Assembly (NCBI GenBank): GCA_963710165.1
Contig: CAVPYZ010000002.1
Location: 1-64,000, forward strand
DNA length: 64,000 nucleotides
Direction: 5' to 3'
Source of the DNA: JACKIP01 sp963710165
Lineage (GTDB): Bacteria; Pseudomonadota; Alphaproteobacteria; Micavibrionales; Micavibrionaceae
In this document: piece by piece, positions 43,360 to 52,670 of the stretch
Layout: every line of letters begins with the position of its first letter
How positions within the stretch are numbered: position 1 is the first letter of the stretch
The notes under the pieces: generated by a model
What the model was told of the DNA's origin: nothing
Database searches by the model: none
Seen by the model: the letters and a program-made list of their open reading frames with translations, nothing else
Translations under genes and position numbers: made by a program

Positions 43360-45633
43360 ATGAAAAATTTCTGGATTAGATTCTCTTTTGTTGCCCTGTT
43401 TATGCTTATGACGACTGTCGCACACGCGCAGCAAGCCTTACGCGAAATTAAAGTCAGCGGGCTTGAGCGTTTGGAGCCTGAAACAGTATCTTCTTACATG
43501 AACCTTGAAAAAGGTCAGCCCATTACACAAAAATCTATCGATGGTGCGCTTCGTAGTCTTTTCCAGACGGGGCTGTTTGCCGATGTTAAAATCCGCGCTG
43601 AAAAAGGGATATTAACCGTTTTTGTTGTTGAAAACCCAATTGTCAGCCAGATTGCTTTTGAAGGAAATGACCGAATTGATGATGACGAGCTGTTATCAGA
43701 AATATCCATACGCCCCAGACAGGTTTATTCAAAAACGAAAGTTCAAGCGGCCGTAACGCGTTTGACACAGCTATACCGTCGTCAGGGACGTTTTTCCGTT
43801 GTTATAGATCCGAAAATTATCAAACTTGATCAAAACCGTATCAATCTTGTATTTGAAATTACCGAAGGTGACATTACGAAAGTTCGCTCTATACGTTTTA
43901 TAGGGAATGAGCGTTTTTCAAGCGATCAGCTTCGTGAAGTGATCTCTACAAAAGAAAGCCGTTGGTATCGTTTTATAACAGCAGATGACAGATATGATCC
44001 CGACCGTCTCGCTTTTGATCAGGAATTATTACGCCGCTACTATTTGAAAGAAGGCTATGCCGATTTTAATCTGGTTTCTGCAAATTCAGAACTTTCAAGG
44101 AACGGTAAAGACTTCTTTATTACAATCACCGTCGATGAAGGCAAAAGATATAAATTCGGCGATATCAAGATTGCATCTGAAATATCCAATTTTGATGCCA
44201 ACGTTTTAAAGCCGCAAATCACTTTCTCCGAAGGGGCGTGGTATAACGCTGAAAACGTTCAGGAAACAACCACTAAGATGACAAATAAACTTGGTGATCT
44301 GCAATATGCTTTTGTGAATGTACGTCCTGTTCCCTCGAAAAATCGTGAAAACCAGACGATTGATATTGCGCTACAAATTAACGAATCACCGCGGGTTTTT
44401 GTTGAGCGTATTAATATTAACGGAAACGTACGTACGCTTGATAAAGTTGTACGCCGTGAAATGGAATTAATCGAAGGCGACCCGTTCAATCGTACGAAGG
44501 TGGCTGAATCCGAACAAAATATTCGTGATTTGGGGTACTTCGAAACGGTGAGCGTTGAAGCGAAGCAAGGTAGCGCACCGGATAAGTCCGTTGTCGATAT
44601 CGAGGTTGCGGAACGTTCGACCGGTGAATTATCTGTCGGGGCAGGGTTCTCGACAAATGATGGTCCTTTGGCAGATTTCCGCATACGTGAACGTAATTTC
44701 CTAGGTCGTGGTCAAGATGTCCTTCTTGCGGCAACAATCGCAGGCGAACGTACAGAATTTGATTTCTCATTTACTGAGCCATATTTTCTTAACCGCGATT
44801 TATCCGCCGGTTTTGACTTATTCCACATTACGCGTGATTTACAGGATGAAAGCTCATTTGACCAAGAGCGTACAGGTGGCGCGCTTCGTATGGGGTATCC
44901 TCTTTCTGAAAACTGGCGTCAAACACTACGTTACAGATATGAATATAATAATATCGAAGACGTTGCCAGTACCGCCTCTATCTTCATTCGTGATCAGGAA
45001 GGTGAGCGTACGACCTCTGCTCTGTCACAACGTATAAGCTATGAAAATGTTGATTCAACTCTTTTCCCGACAGATGGTTTGATTGGTTGGTTCGAAACCG
45101 AATATGCCGGTTTGGGCGGTGACGCGCATTACGTGTCCGGTAAATTAGGAAGCACTTATTACTATCCTGTCTATGACGAGATTGTTTTCAGTCTTCTGGG
45201 TGAAGTCGGCGCTATTCAAGGTGTCGGGGATGAAAATGTTGAAATTAATGAGCGTTTCTTCCTGGGCGGTACATCACTGCGCGGGTTTGAACAAGCGGGT
45301 ATTGGGCCGCGTGATACAGACACTCGTGATGCTTTGGGTGGGAATTTCTTCTATCGAAGTTCTGCAGAATTGACATTTCCTGTGTTTTTACCAAAAGCGT
45401 TGGGTGTAAAAGGTCATGCTTTCAGTGATGTTGGTTCCTTATGGGATATTGATGAAACGTCTTCACTTGCCAATGCCTTTGATGATGAACAGGCCGTACG
45501 TCTTTCTGCAGGTTTGGGCGTCTCATGGAGATCACCATTCGGACCAATTCGTGTTGATTTCGGTTTCCCGATTATCAAAGAAGAATTTGACGAGGAAGAA
45601 CGTTTCCGCTTTAATTTTGGAACAAGATTTTAA
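43360..45633 (+). CDS. bamA: Outer-membrane protein assembly factor BamA
   Basis: A 757-residue protein with signal peptide (FALFMLMTTVAHA-type, cut before QQALREIKV). Five POTRA repeats can be followed (for example VSGLERLEPETVSSYMNLEK, IAFEGNDRIDDDELLSEISI, INGNVRTLDKVVRREMELIE) and then the Omp85 barrel: STGELSVGAGFSTNDG, RNFLGRGQDVLLAATIAG, RFFLGGTSLRGFEQAGIGPR (the VRGF-type loop) and an ending FRFNFGTRF with terminal Phe. It folds beta-barrel proteins into the outer membrane. skp is 24 bases downstream. Confidence 0.97.
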   Translation: MKNFWIRFSFVALFMLMTTVAHAQQALREIKVSGLERLEPETVSSYMNLEKGQPITQKSIDGALRSLFQTGLFADVKIRAEKGILTVFVVENPIVSQIAFEGNDRIDDDELLSEISIRPRQVYSKTKVQAAVTRLTQLYRRQGRFSVVIDPKIIKLDQNRINLVFEITEGDITKVRSIRFIGNERFSSDQLREVISTKESRWYRFITADDRYDPDRLAFDQELLRRYYLKEGYADFNLVSANSELSRNGKDFFITITVDEGKRYKFGDIKIASEISNFDANVLKPQITFSEGAWYNAENVQETTTKMTNKLGDLQYAFVNVRPVPSKNRENQTIDIALQINESPRVFVERININGNVRTLDKVVRREMELIEGDPFNRTKVAESEQNIRDLGYFETVSVEAKQGSAPDKSVVDIEVAERSTGELSVGAGFSTNDGPLADFRIRERNFLGRGQDVLLAATIAGERTEFDFSFTEPYFLNRDLSAGFDLFHITRDLQDESSFDQERTGGALRMGYPLSENWRQTLRYRYEYNNIEDVASTASIFIRDQEGERTTSALSQRISYENVDSTLFPTDGLIGWFETEYAGLGGDAHYVSGKLGSTYYYPVYDEIVFSLLGEVGAIQGVGDENVEINERFFLGGTSLRGFEQAGIGPRDTDTRDALGGNFFYRSSAELTFPVFLPKALGVKGHAFSDVGSLWDIDETSSLANAFDDEQAVRLSAGLGVSWRSPFGPIRVDFGFPIIKEEFDEEERFRFNFGTRF

Positions 45634-45657
45634 TTAAAAATTTAAGGGTTTAGAAGC

Positions 45658-46188
45658 ATGAGACACTATGCAATTGCATTAACGGCATTTTTGATTTTAT
45701 TTTCAGTGTCAGCTCAGGCACAAAAGATAGCTGTCGCCGACGCCGATTATATTATGAATGAAGCGGCGGCCGCGAAAAGTTTAAAAACGCAATTGAAATC
45801 GCAGCAAGATAAATTTCAAAAAGAGTTTCAATCCGTACAATCTTCTCTTCAAGCAGAAGAGAAAACGATTATAGAAAAACGCCCGAATTTGACCGAGGAT
45901 GAGTTTAGAAAGCAAATCGTTGCCTTTCGAAGCAAAACAGTCGGTGCAGAGAAAAAGTTTAATGATAAGAAAAAGAAAGCCGGCGATAATTTGAATGCGG
46001 CGCTTAAAGAGCTTGAAAAAGAAATAGGTGCCATGATCCAGCAAATCGCGAATGAGAAGGGATATTCATATGTTCTCTCAAAACAGAATCTATTATTCGC
46101 CGCCGCGGGCCAACCCAATATAACGCAGGAAGTTTTAAAGCGTTTGAATGAAAAAGTGAAAACAATCGCCCTGAAATCACCTGAATAA
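45658..46188 (+). CDS. skp: Periplasmic chaperone Skp (OmpH)
   Basis: A 176-residue protein with signal peptide MRHYAIALTAFLILFSVSAQAQ. The mature part starts KIAVADADYIMNEAAAAKSL and continues as a long Lys/Glu/Gln-rich coiled coil (residues about 40-140), ending in a short strand region, as in the jellyfish-shaped Skp trimer. It holds unfolded outer-membrane proteins for BamA, encoded just upstream. Family-level identity is clear from the fold and position. Confidence 0.9.
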   Translation: MRHYAIALTAFLILFSVSAQAQKIAVADADYIMNEAAAAKSLKTQLKSQQDKFQKEFQSVQSSLQAEEKTIIEKRPNLTEDEFRKQIVAFRSKTVGAEKKFNDKKKKAGDNLNAALKELEKEIGAMIQQIANEKGYSYVLSKQNLLFAAAGQPNITQEVLKRLNEKVKTIALKSPE

Positions 46189-46204
46189 GGTTTGAGTACA
46201 CATC

Positions 46205-47167
46205 ATGGCAGATCCAGACTTTTTTGATAATAAAGGCCCGTTTTGTCTTACTGACATCTTGCAAAAAACCGGCGCAGAGATTTATCCGAAAAATGCGTCC
46301 TCTGATCTAATGATAAAAGACGTGGCACCGCTAGATAAAGCGACATCTGATCAATTATCGTTTCTTGATAATGTAAAATATAAAGACCAGTTTTCACAAA
46401 CCGGCGCAGGTGCCGTTTTTTGTCATGAAGATATGGCAAAATCTGCACCGGATGGCGTTGTTTGTTTAATCACAAATAGCCCTTATAAGGCGTACGCATT
46501 GGCGGCGCAGATGTTTTATCCTGTTAATGATGGTAAAGGCTATATTTCCAAACATGCGATGATAGACGATAGCGCCGAATTAGGTGATGGTGTCATGATA
46601 GAGGCGGGCGCCGTTATCGGGCGAAATGTCAAGATAGGGGCATATACTAAAGTCGGCGCGAATGCGTCAATATCCCACGCGCATATCGGTGATCATTGTG
46701 ATATTTATCCGGGTGTACGCATTGGTCAAGACGGTTTTGGCTTTGCCATTGATCCTGCCGGTCACGTAAAGGTACCCCAGTTGGGGCGCGTGATGATTGG
46801 TCACCATGTGCAAATCGGGGCAAATACGTGCATAGATCGTGGGGCAGGGCCCGACACGGTAATTGGTGATGGAACCTGGATCGATAATCTGGTTCAAATC
46901 GGTCATAACGTAAGAATTGGACGCGGATGTATTTTGATTGCACAATCAGGAATAGCAGGAAGTACGGTTTTGGAAGATTATGTTGTTATTGCGGCACAAG
47001 TCGGTGTCGCAGGTCATCTTACAGTTGGTATGGGCGCACAAGTCGCGGCACAATCAGGAATTATGCGCGATGTTCCTGCTGGGCAAAAAGTTTTGGGCAG
47101 TCCCGCATTACCGATTAAAGAAGCGATGAGACAGGTTGCATTTTTGAAAAAAGCGATTAAAAAATAA
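46205..47167 (+). CDS. lpxD: UDP-3-O-acylglucosamine N-acyltransferase
   Basis: A 320-residue left-handed beta-helix acyltransferase. The N-terminal domain binds UDP (SDLMIKDVAPLDKATSDQLS); hexapeptide repeats run from about residue 105 (DDSAELGDGVMIEAGAVIGR) to 290. The catalytic histidine context is VQIGHNVRIGRGC with GIAGSTVLEDYVVI. It adds the N-linked hydroxyacyl chain in lipid A synthesis. lpxA and lpxB, which usually follow fabZ, are not in this window. Confidence 0.96.
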   Translation: MADPDFFDNKGPFCLTDILQKTGAEIYPKNASSDLMIKDVAPLDKATSDQLSFLDNVKYKDQFSQTGAGAVFCHEDMAKSAPDGVVCLITNSPYKAYALAAQMFYPVNDGKGYISKHAMIDDSAELGDGVMIEAGAVIGRNVKIGAYTKVGANASISHAHIGDHCDIYPGVRIGQDGFGFAIDPAGHVKVPQLGRVMIGHHVQIGANTCIDRGAGPDTVIGDGTWIDNLVQIGHNVRIGRGCILIAQSGIAGSTVLEDYVVIAAQVGVAGHLTVGMGAQVAAQSGIMRDVPAGQKVLGSPALPIKEAMRQVAFLKKAIKK

Positions 47168-47191
47168 AGAGCAAAACGAGAAGAGTTCACT

Positions 47192-47644
47192 ATGGCAGAC
47201 CACATTGAAGAAATAGACATCTTGCGCATTATGGAGATGATCCCGCATCGCTACCCCATGTTGCTGGTTGATAAAATTATCGACTACGTTCCGAATGAGA
47301 GCGCTGTCGGTCTTAAAAATGTGACGATGAATGAGCCGCATTTTACCGGTCACTTTCCTCGTAAGCCGATTATGCCCGGCGTTTTAATTATTGAAGCCAT
47401 GGCGCAAACCTCTGGCTTGCTTGTGATACAAACTCTGGGTAAGGAAGCCGAAGGCAAGCTGGTATATTTTATGAGTATTGATGAAGCCAAATTTCGTAAA
47501 CCTGTTGTCCCCGGTGACACATTACATATACACGTACAAAGAGTGCAAAATCGCCGCAACATCTGGAAATTTGCATGTGAAGCCAAGGTAGGTGACACCA
47601 TATGTGCACAGGCAACTGTTACAGCCATGCTTGCCGACGAATAA
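47192..47644 (+). CDS. fabZ: 3-hydroxyacyl-ACP dehydratase FabZ
   Basis: A 150-residue hot-dog-fold enzyme: IMEMIPHRYPMLLVDKIIDY with the active-site His, MNEPHFTGHFPRKPIMPGVL with the catalytic Glu following (IEAMAQTSGLL), and FMSIDEAKFRKPVVPGDTLH. It dehydrates 3-hydroxyacyl-ACP in fatty-acid synthesis and competes for the lipid A precursor used by LpxA/LpxD. End of the envelope operon; 107 bases separate it from nuoF. Confidence 0.97.
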   Translation: MADHIEEIDILRIMEMIPHRYPMLLVDKIIDYVPNESAVGLKNVTMNEPHFTGHFPRKPIMPGVLIIEAMAQTSGLLVIQTLGKEAEGKLVYFMSIDEAKFRKPVVPGDTLHIHVQRVQNRRNIWKFACEAKVGDTICAQATVTAMLADE

Positions 47645-47750
47645 TACATAACGCCGTAAGGCTTATTTGCGGTGAAAAAAGATCATCATTTGCGGCTTAA
47701 ATGCGCTTGTTCTTCGTGACTTCTAAATTAAAAAGAACTAAATTAAATGT

Positions 47751-49031
47751 ATGTTACAAGATAAAGACCGTATATTTACCAACCTTTACGGGTTCGAATC
47801 CTTTAGCCTGAATGCCGCGAAAAAGCGTGGTGATTGGGATAAAACCAAAGATCTGATTTATAAGGGCAAGGATTGGATCATCGAAGAGATGAAAAAATCC
47901 GGTTTGCGAGGTCGCGGCGGGGCAGGGTTTCCAACAGGTATGAAGTGGTCTTTTATGCCAAAAGAAAATACAGGCAAGCCGCATTATCTGGTTATTAATG
48001 CCGATGAGTCCGAGCCCGGAACGTGTAAAGACCGCGAAATTATGCGCCATGACCCGCATAAACTGATCGAAGGGGCGTTATTGGCATCCTTCGCCATGGG
48101 GGCGCACGCTTGTTACATTTACATTCGCGGTGAATATTATGACGAGGCATCAGAATTAAACCGCGCCATTGCCGAAGCGTATGAGGCAGGGTTGATTGGT
48201 AAAAATGCCTGTGGTTCGGGGTGGGATTTCGACCTGATTTTACATCGTGGCGCGGGGGCATATATCTGCGGCGAAGAAACCGCTTTGCTCGAATCTTTGG
48301 AAGGTAAAAAAGGACAACCACGTAACAAACCGCCTTTTCCGGCAATGGCAGGGCTGTATTCCTGCCCGACGACGATTAATAATGTGGAAACAATCGCGGT
48401 TGTACCAACAATTTTGCGCCGTGGTGGTGATTGGTTCGGTGGTTTTGGCGGGGATGAAAAAAACACCGGAACAAAGCTATTCTGTATTTCCGGTCATGTG
48501 AATCAGCCCTGTGTGGTGGAAGAAGAGATGGGCATTTCCCTTAAAGAATTGCTTGAAAAACATGCGGGCGGCGTGCGCGGCGGTTGGGATAATTTAAAAG
48601 CTGTCATACCTGGCGGATCATCCACGCCCATGTTACCAAAAGATATTTGCGACGAACAAATTATGGACTTTGATAATCTGCGTAGCGCGGGAAGCGGCCT
48701 TGGTACGGCGGGGGTCATTGTCATGGACCAATCCACAGATGTTATTTACGCCATTGCGCGTCTATCCCATTTCTATATGCATGAAAGCTGTGGTCAATGT
48801 ACACCGTGCCGTGAAGGTACAGGCTGGCTTTGGCGTGTTATGACACGTATGGTCAGGGGCGATGCCACAGTTGAAGAAATTGATATGTTATGGGACGTAA
48901 CAAAACAGATCGAAGGTCACACCATTTGTGCCCACGGCGATGCCTCCGCTTGGCCTATCCAAGGTCTGATCCGTCATTTCCGCGGAGAGATGGAAGAACG
49001 CATTTTGGAATATAGAAAACGAGCTGCTTAA
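47751..49031 (+). CDS. nuoF: NADH-quinone oxidoreductase subunit F (51 kDa, FMN/NADH site)
   Basis: A 426-residue subunit with the NADH/FMN sites LRGRGGAGFPTGMKWSFMP and GAGAYICGEETALLESLEG (followed by KKGQPRNKPPFPA), and the N3 [4Fe-4S] ligands ESCGQCTPCREGTGW with the fourth Cys in GHTICAHGDASAW. It oxidises NADH and passes electrons to NuoE and NuoG clusters. nuoE is remote, and an unrelated zinc-peptidase gene lies between nuoF and nuoG. Confidence 0.97.
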   Translation: MLQDKDRIFTNLYGFESFSLNAAKKRGDWDKTKDLIYKGKDWIIEEMKKSGLRGRGGAGFPTGMKWSFMPKENTGKPHYLVINADESEPGTCKDREIMRHDPHKLIEGALLASFAMGAHACYIYIRGEYYDEASELNRAIAEAYEAGLIGKNACGSGWDFDLILHRGAGAYICGEETALLESLEGKKGQPRNKPPFPAMAGLYSCPTTINNVETIAVVPTILRRGGDWFGGFGGDEKNTGTKLFCISGHVNQPCVVEEEMGISLKELLEKHAGGVRGGWDNLKAVIPGGSSTPMLPKDICDEQIMDFDNLRSAGSGLGTAGVIVMDQSTDVIYAIARLSHFYMHESCGQCTPCREGTGWLWRVMTRMVRGDATVEEIDMLWDVTKQIEGHTICAHGDASAWPIQGLIRHFRGEMEERILEYRKRAA

Positions 49032-49033
49032 AG

Positions 49034-49867
49034 ATGCGTTGGAAAAACAGTCGTCGCAGTCGAAATGTTGAAAACCGCCGTGGAGTTGGCGGTAAAACCA
49101 TTATTGGCGGCGGCGGCACAATGTTTGCGATTGCTGCTGTCGTTTTCTTTTTGGGGGGAGACCCGACTCCCTACCTAATGGAAGGCGTTCAAAAAAGCAT
49201 CTCTTATAATGAAGCCGCGCCCCTTCCTAAAGAAAAAGAACAGGAATACATTGAGTTCACATCTAGCGTTTTGGCGGGAACAGAAGATGTTTGGCGTCAA
49301 AAATTTAGTGAATATAATTATTCTTATAAAGAGCCAAGACTCATCTTGTTTTCCGGGTCTGTCAATTCTGCTTGCGGCGGGGCCAGCGCGGCAGTCGGTC
49401 CGTTTTATTGCCCTCTGGATCAACAAGTCTATCTGGATTTAAGTTTTTTTGAAGATCTAAAGAACCGTTACGGCGCAGCTGGCGATTTTGCACAAGCCTA
49501 TGTCATCGCGCATGAGGTTGGTCATCATGTGCAAACAATTCTAGGGCTTGCAGAGCAAAATATGAGGCAGCGTCAACGTAGTAATAAAGTTGAAGCCAAC
49601 AGATTGTCTGTAGAATTCGAATTACAGGCGGATTGCCTTTCTGGAATTTGGGCACTCAATCTTGATAAAACAGGACTAGCATTAGAAGAGGGCGATATAG
49701 AAGAGGCCTTAAACGCGGCTAGTCAAATTGGTGATGACACCTTGCAAAAGAAATCTAGCGGACGGGTCGTGCCGGATTCCTTTACTCATGGTTCGGCCGC
49801 ACAGCGACAAAATGCATTTATGACAGGATTTAGACAGGGATCATTTGAAAGCTGTGGAATTTTATAA
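49034..49867 (+). CDS. YpfJ-type neutral zinc metallopeptidase
   Basis: A 277-residue protein starting with a basic region (MRWKNSRRSRNVENRR) and one membrane helix (GGTMFAIAAVVFFLGG). The peptidase part has SACGGASAAVGPFYCPLDQQ, the zinc motif AYVIAHEVGHHVQTILGL and RLSVEFELQADCLSGIWA with the third ligand region, then HGSAAQRQNAFMTGF. The family is a single-pass membrane zinc peptidase of unknown substrate. It begins two bases after nuoF and is followed by nuoG after 93 bases. Confidence 0.88.
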   Translation: MRWKNSRRSRNVENRRGVGGKTIIGGGGTMFAIAAVVFFLGGDPTPYLMEGVQKSISYNEAAPLPKEKEQEYIEFTSSVLAGTEDVWRQKFSEYNYSYKEPRLILFSGSVNSACGGASAAVGPFYCPLDQQVYLDLSFFEDLKNRYGAAGDFAQAYVIAHEVGHHVQTILGLAEQNMRQRQRSNKVEANRLSVEFELQADCLSGIWALNLDKTGLALEEGDIEEALNAASQIGDDTLQKKSSGRVVPDSFTHGSAAQRQNAFMTGFRQGSFESCGIL

Positions 49868-49960
49868 ATCATGCTTCGCACGGGCGTTTCTTCATGGTAA
49901 AAATAATTTTAAATAATAAAGATTTCTCGACTTTGTGCGGGATGACAGGTAATAAAAATT

Positions 49961-52045
49961 ATGCCCACACTTACAATTAATGGAACTGAAATCGAAGTTG
50001 AAAAAGGCACCAGCATTTTGCAGGCGGCTGAATTACTCGGCGTTGAAATACCGCATTTTTGCTATCATGGGCGTTTAAGCGTTCCGGCGAATTGCCGTAT
50101 GTGTCTGGTGGAAGTTAAGGGCGGGCCGCCAAAACCTGCGGCGTCTTGCGCCATGGCATGTGCCGATGGTATGGAAGTTGAAACAGATTCCGAGATGGTT
50201 CATAAGGCGCGTAAGGGCGTGATGGAAATGCTTTTAATCAATCACCCACTTGATTGCCCGATTTGTGATCAGGGCGGCGAGTGTGATTTGCAGGATCAAG
50301 CCGTTGCATATGGGTATGACCGTTCAAGATATTCTGAAAATAAACGCGCCGTTCCGAACAAAGAACTTGGCCCGCTGATCAAAACAATTATGACGCGTTG
50401 CATTAATTGTACGCGCTGTGTGCGCTTTGGTGAAGAGATTGCGGGCGTGAATACGCTTGGTCAACTACACCGTGGTGAAGATGCGGAAATTGGTACATTT
50501 ATCGAGCAAGCCGTTGATACAGAACTTTCCGGCAATATGGTTGATATCTGCCCTGTCGGTGCGCTGACGAATAAACCTTACGCCTTTAAAGCGCGTCCAT
50601 GGGAACTGGTTAAAACGCAAAGTATTGACGTGCATGATGCTGTCGGCTCAAACATTCGTGTGGATAGCCGTAGCGGCGAAGTTTTGCGTATTTTACCGCG
50701 TCTGAATGAAGATATAAATGAAGAATGGATTTCAGATAAGACCCGTCACGCCTATGACGGCCTGACAAAGCGTCGCCTTGATCGTCCGTGGATACGAAAC
50801 AGCGAAACGAACCAACTGGAAGAAGCCACGTGGGCACAAGCGTTTGAGTTTATTACGGATAAGTTAAAAGGTGTTAAAGGTGAGGAGGTTGCCGCCCTTG
50901 CCGGTGATTTATGCGATTTGGAATCTATGACAGCACTCAAAGATTTGATGACATCTCTCGGCTCTCCTCATCTGGATTGTCGTACAGATGGCACGTCATT
51001 TGATCCTTCTGATCGTGCGTCATATTTGTTTAATTCGACCATCCGCGGAATAGAACAAGCAGATGCGATCATGATTATCGGAGCAAATCCACGTCATGAA
51101 GCAACCATGGTGAATACGCGCATTCGCAAAAACTGGGTTGATAATCGCACGCCCATCGGTTTGATAGGGCCTGAAATGGATTTGACCTATCCGTATCAGC
51201 ATATTGGTACGTCGCTTGCCGATCTGGAAGATATGGTTAAAGAACAAAAAGGTAAAATGAAGGCGGAAAAGCCGCTATGGATTATTGGTTCAAGCGTTTT
51301 TGAAGGGCCTGATGGTGCAGATATTCATAAAAAGTTGATGCATATGGCACAAGAGCTGGGCGTTATTAGCGATGATTGGAACGGCTTTAATATTCTGCAT
51401 ACTGCCGCGTCCAGAGTGGGGGCACTGGATATTGGTTTTGTACCACAAAACGGCGGGAAAGCATTTACTGATATTCTTGCAGGCACAAAAGATGGTTCAA
51501 TCAAGGCGTTGTATTTACTGGGCGCAGACGAGTTTGATGCCCGCGCCGAAATTGGCTGGAACACGTTTGTCATTTATCAGGGACATCACGGTGATAAGGG
51601 TGTTGGCGTGGCTGATGTGGTTCTTCCCGGCGCGGCTTACACGGAAAAAGACGGTCTGTATGTTAATATGGAAGGGCGCGTTCAAGAGGGGTGGAAATCA
51701 GTGTTCCCCCCAGGGGATGCCAAGGAGGATTGGAAAATTCTACGCGCCTTATCAGAATATGTTTTAGACAAGCCGTTGCCGTATGACACAGACACACAAC
51801 TTCATACGCGTATTTTTGATGAAGTGCCACATTTGGCAAAAATGGATGAACCGATGAAAGCAGAATGGCAAACGGTGAAGTCAGCGCCAAAAATGACAAA
51901 GAAACGTTTGTCAGAAAAGTTAGCTTACAAATTCACAAAAGAGAATTACTACAAAACAAACGCTATTTGCCGTGCGTCAAATATTATGAATGCGTGTGAA
52001 GAAGCGTTTATAGAAAAGACTGACATGAAGGAAGCGGCGGAGTAA
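49961..52045 (+). CDS. nuoG: NADH-quinone oxidoreductase subunit G (75 kDa, Fe-S)
   Basis: A 694-residue subunit, the usual alphaproteobacterial length. N-terminal [2Fe-2S] ligands are in HFCYHGRLSVPANCRMCLVE and ASCAMACADGMEV; the N5 cluster His/Cys in NHPLDCPICDQGGECDLQDQ; the N4 cluster in TRCINCTRCVRFGEEIAG and DICPVGALTNKPYAFKARPW. The rest is the molybdopterin-oxidoreductase-like domain. It carries electrons from NuoF towards the membrane arm. nuoH and later subunits are not in the window. Confidence 0.97.
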   Translation: MPTLTINGTEIEVEKGTSILQAAELLGVEIPHFCYHGRLSVPANCRMCLVEVKGGPPKPAASCAMACADGMEVETDSEMVHKARKGVMEMLLINHPLDCPICDQGGECDLQDQAVAYGYDRSRYSENKRAVPNKELGPLIKTIMTRCINCTRCVRFGEEIAGVNTLGQLHRGEDAEIGTFIEQAVDTELSGNMVDICPVGALTNKPYAFKARPWELVKTQSIDVHDAVGSNIRVDSRSGEVLRILPRLNEDINEEWISDKTRHAYDGLTKRRLDRPWIRNSETNQLEEATWAQAFEFITDKLKGVKGEEVAALAGDLCDLESMTALKDLMTSLGSPHLDCRTDGTSFDPSDRASYLFNSTIRGIEQADAIMIIGANPRHEATMVNTRIRKNWVDNRTPIGLIGPEMDLTYPYQHIGTSLADLEDMVKEQKGKMKAEKPLWIIGSSVFEGPDGADIHKKLMHMAQELGVISDDWNGFNILHTAASRVGALDIGFVPQNGGKAFTDILAGTKDGSIKALYLLGADEFDARAEIGWNTFVIYQGHHGDKGVGVADVVLPGAAYTEKDGLYVNMEGRVQEGWKSVFPPGDAKEDWKILRALSEYVLDKPLPYDTDTQLHTRIFDEVPHLAKMDEPMKAEWQTVKSAPKMTKKRLSEKLAYKFTKENYYKTNAICRASNIMNACEEAFIEKTDMKEAAE

Positions 52046-52052
52046 GTAAGAA

Positions 52053-52652
52053 TTAAGCTTCGAAATTATGATCTGGATCGGGGGATTGGTTATCTACTAA
52101 AGTATCCCACGTTTCAGGTTCAATAGTATCCGTAACAAAGTCTATCCCCTCTATTACGCTGAGATCAACTTCTTTATATGCTCCTTTTTGAAGTTCGAAA
52201 TTTTCTAAAAGAGGGGTTAGGACTCTATCAGTTACATCTGATAAAAATGTACCAAGAAAGCTGTTACTACCTTCAGGAGCATGTCCTATAACCCTAAAAT
52301 TATCTATCGTAGAATCAAGTGCTATAAGTCTATCTGCAATTTGTTGACGAGTATCCTGCAACGAAAATTCGTAGTTTGCAGCTTTTTCTGGGTCTGTGGG
52401 TTTTTCTCTTTCCGCCAATGGCACATACAGTTCTAAAGACCCATAAAGCTTTGCAAAAACATCTGCTAAAAGATGCTCGGGGGCGATATCTCGAACACCT
52501 GTAGACGAAGACTGAGAAAGAGACTCTATCTGTTTTTCAGAAAGTTGTAGATTAGCCTCACGTTCATGAATTCTATAAATAGATTTTACGATCGCCGGCG
52601 CGTAATCTGTTTTCAGCGAGTCTGTAATATTTTGTAAATTTTCTAATGACAT
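52053..52652 (-). CDS. Hypothetical soluble acidic protein
   Basis: A 199-residue, acidic, mainly helical protein (MSLENLQNITDSLKTDYAPA..., SEKQIESLSQSSSTGVRDIA, ending DNQSPDPDHNFEA), with no signal peptide, cysteines or known motif. Family unknown to me. It follows the adenosine-kinase gene by 18 bases on the same strand and converges with nuoG seven bases away. Its codon use is more AT-rich than that of neighbours, much like the 36780-37343 hypothetical gene. Confidence 0.6.
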   Translation of the reverse strand: MSLENLQNITDSLKTDYAPAIVKSIYRIHEREANLQLSEKQIESLSQSSSTGVRDIAPEHLLADVFAKLYGSLELYVPLAEREKPTDPEKAANYEFSLQDTRQQIADRLIALDSTIDNFRVIGHAPEGSNSFLGTFLSDVTDRVLTPLLENFELQKGAYKEVDLSVIEGIDFVTDTIEPETWDTLVDNQSPDPDHNFEA

Positions 52653-52670
52653 GTTTTCGATAATACCTAT

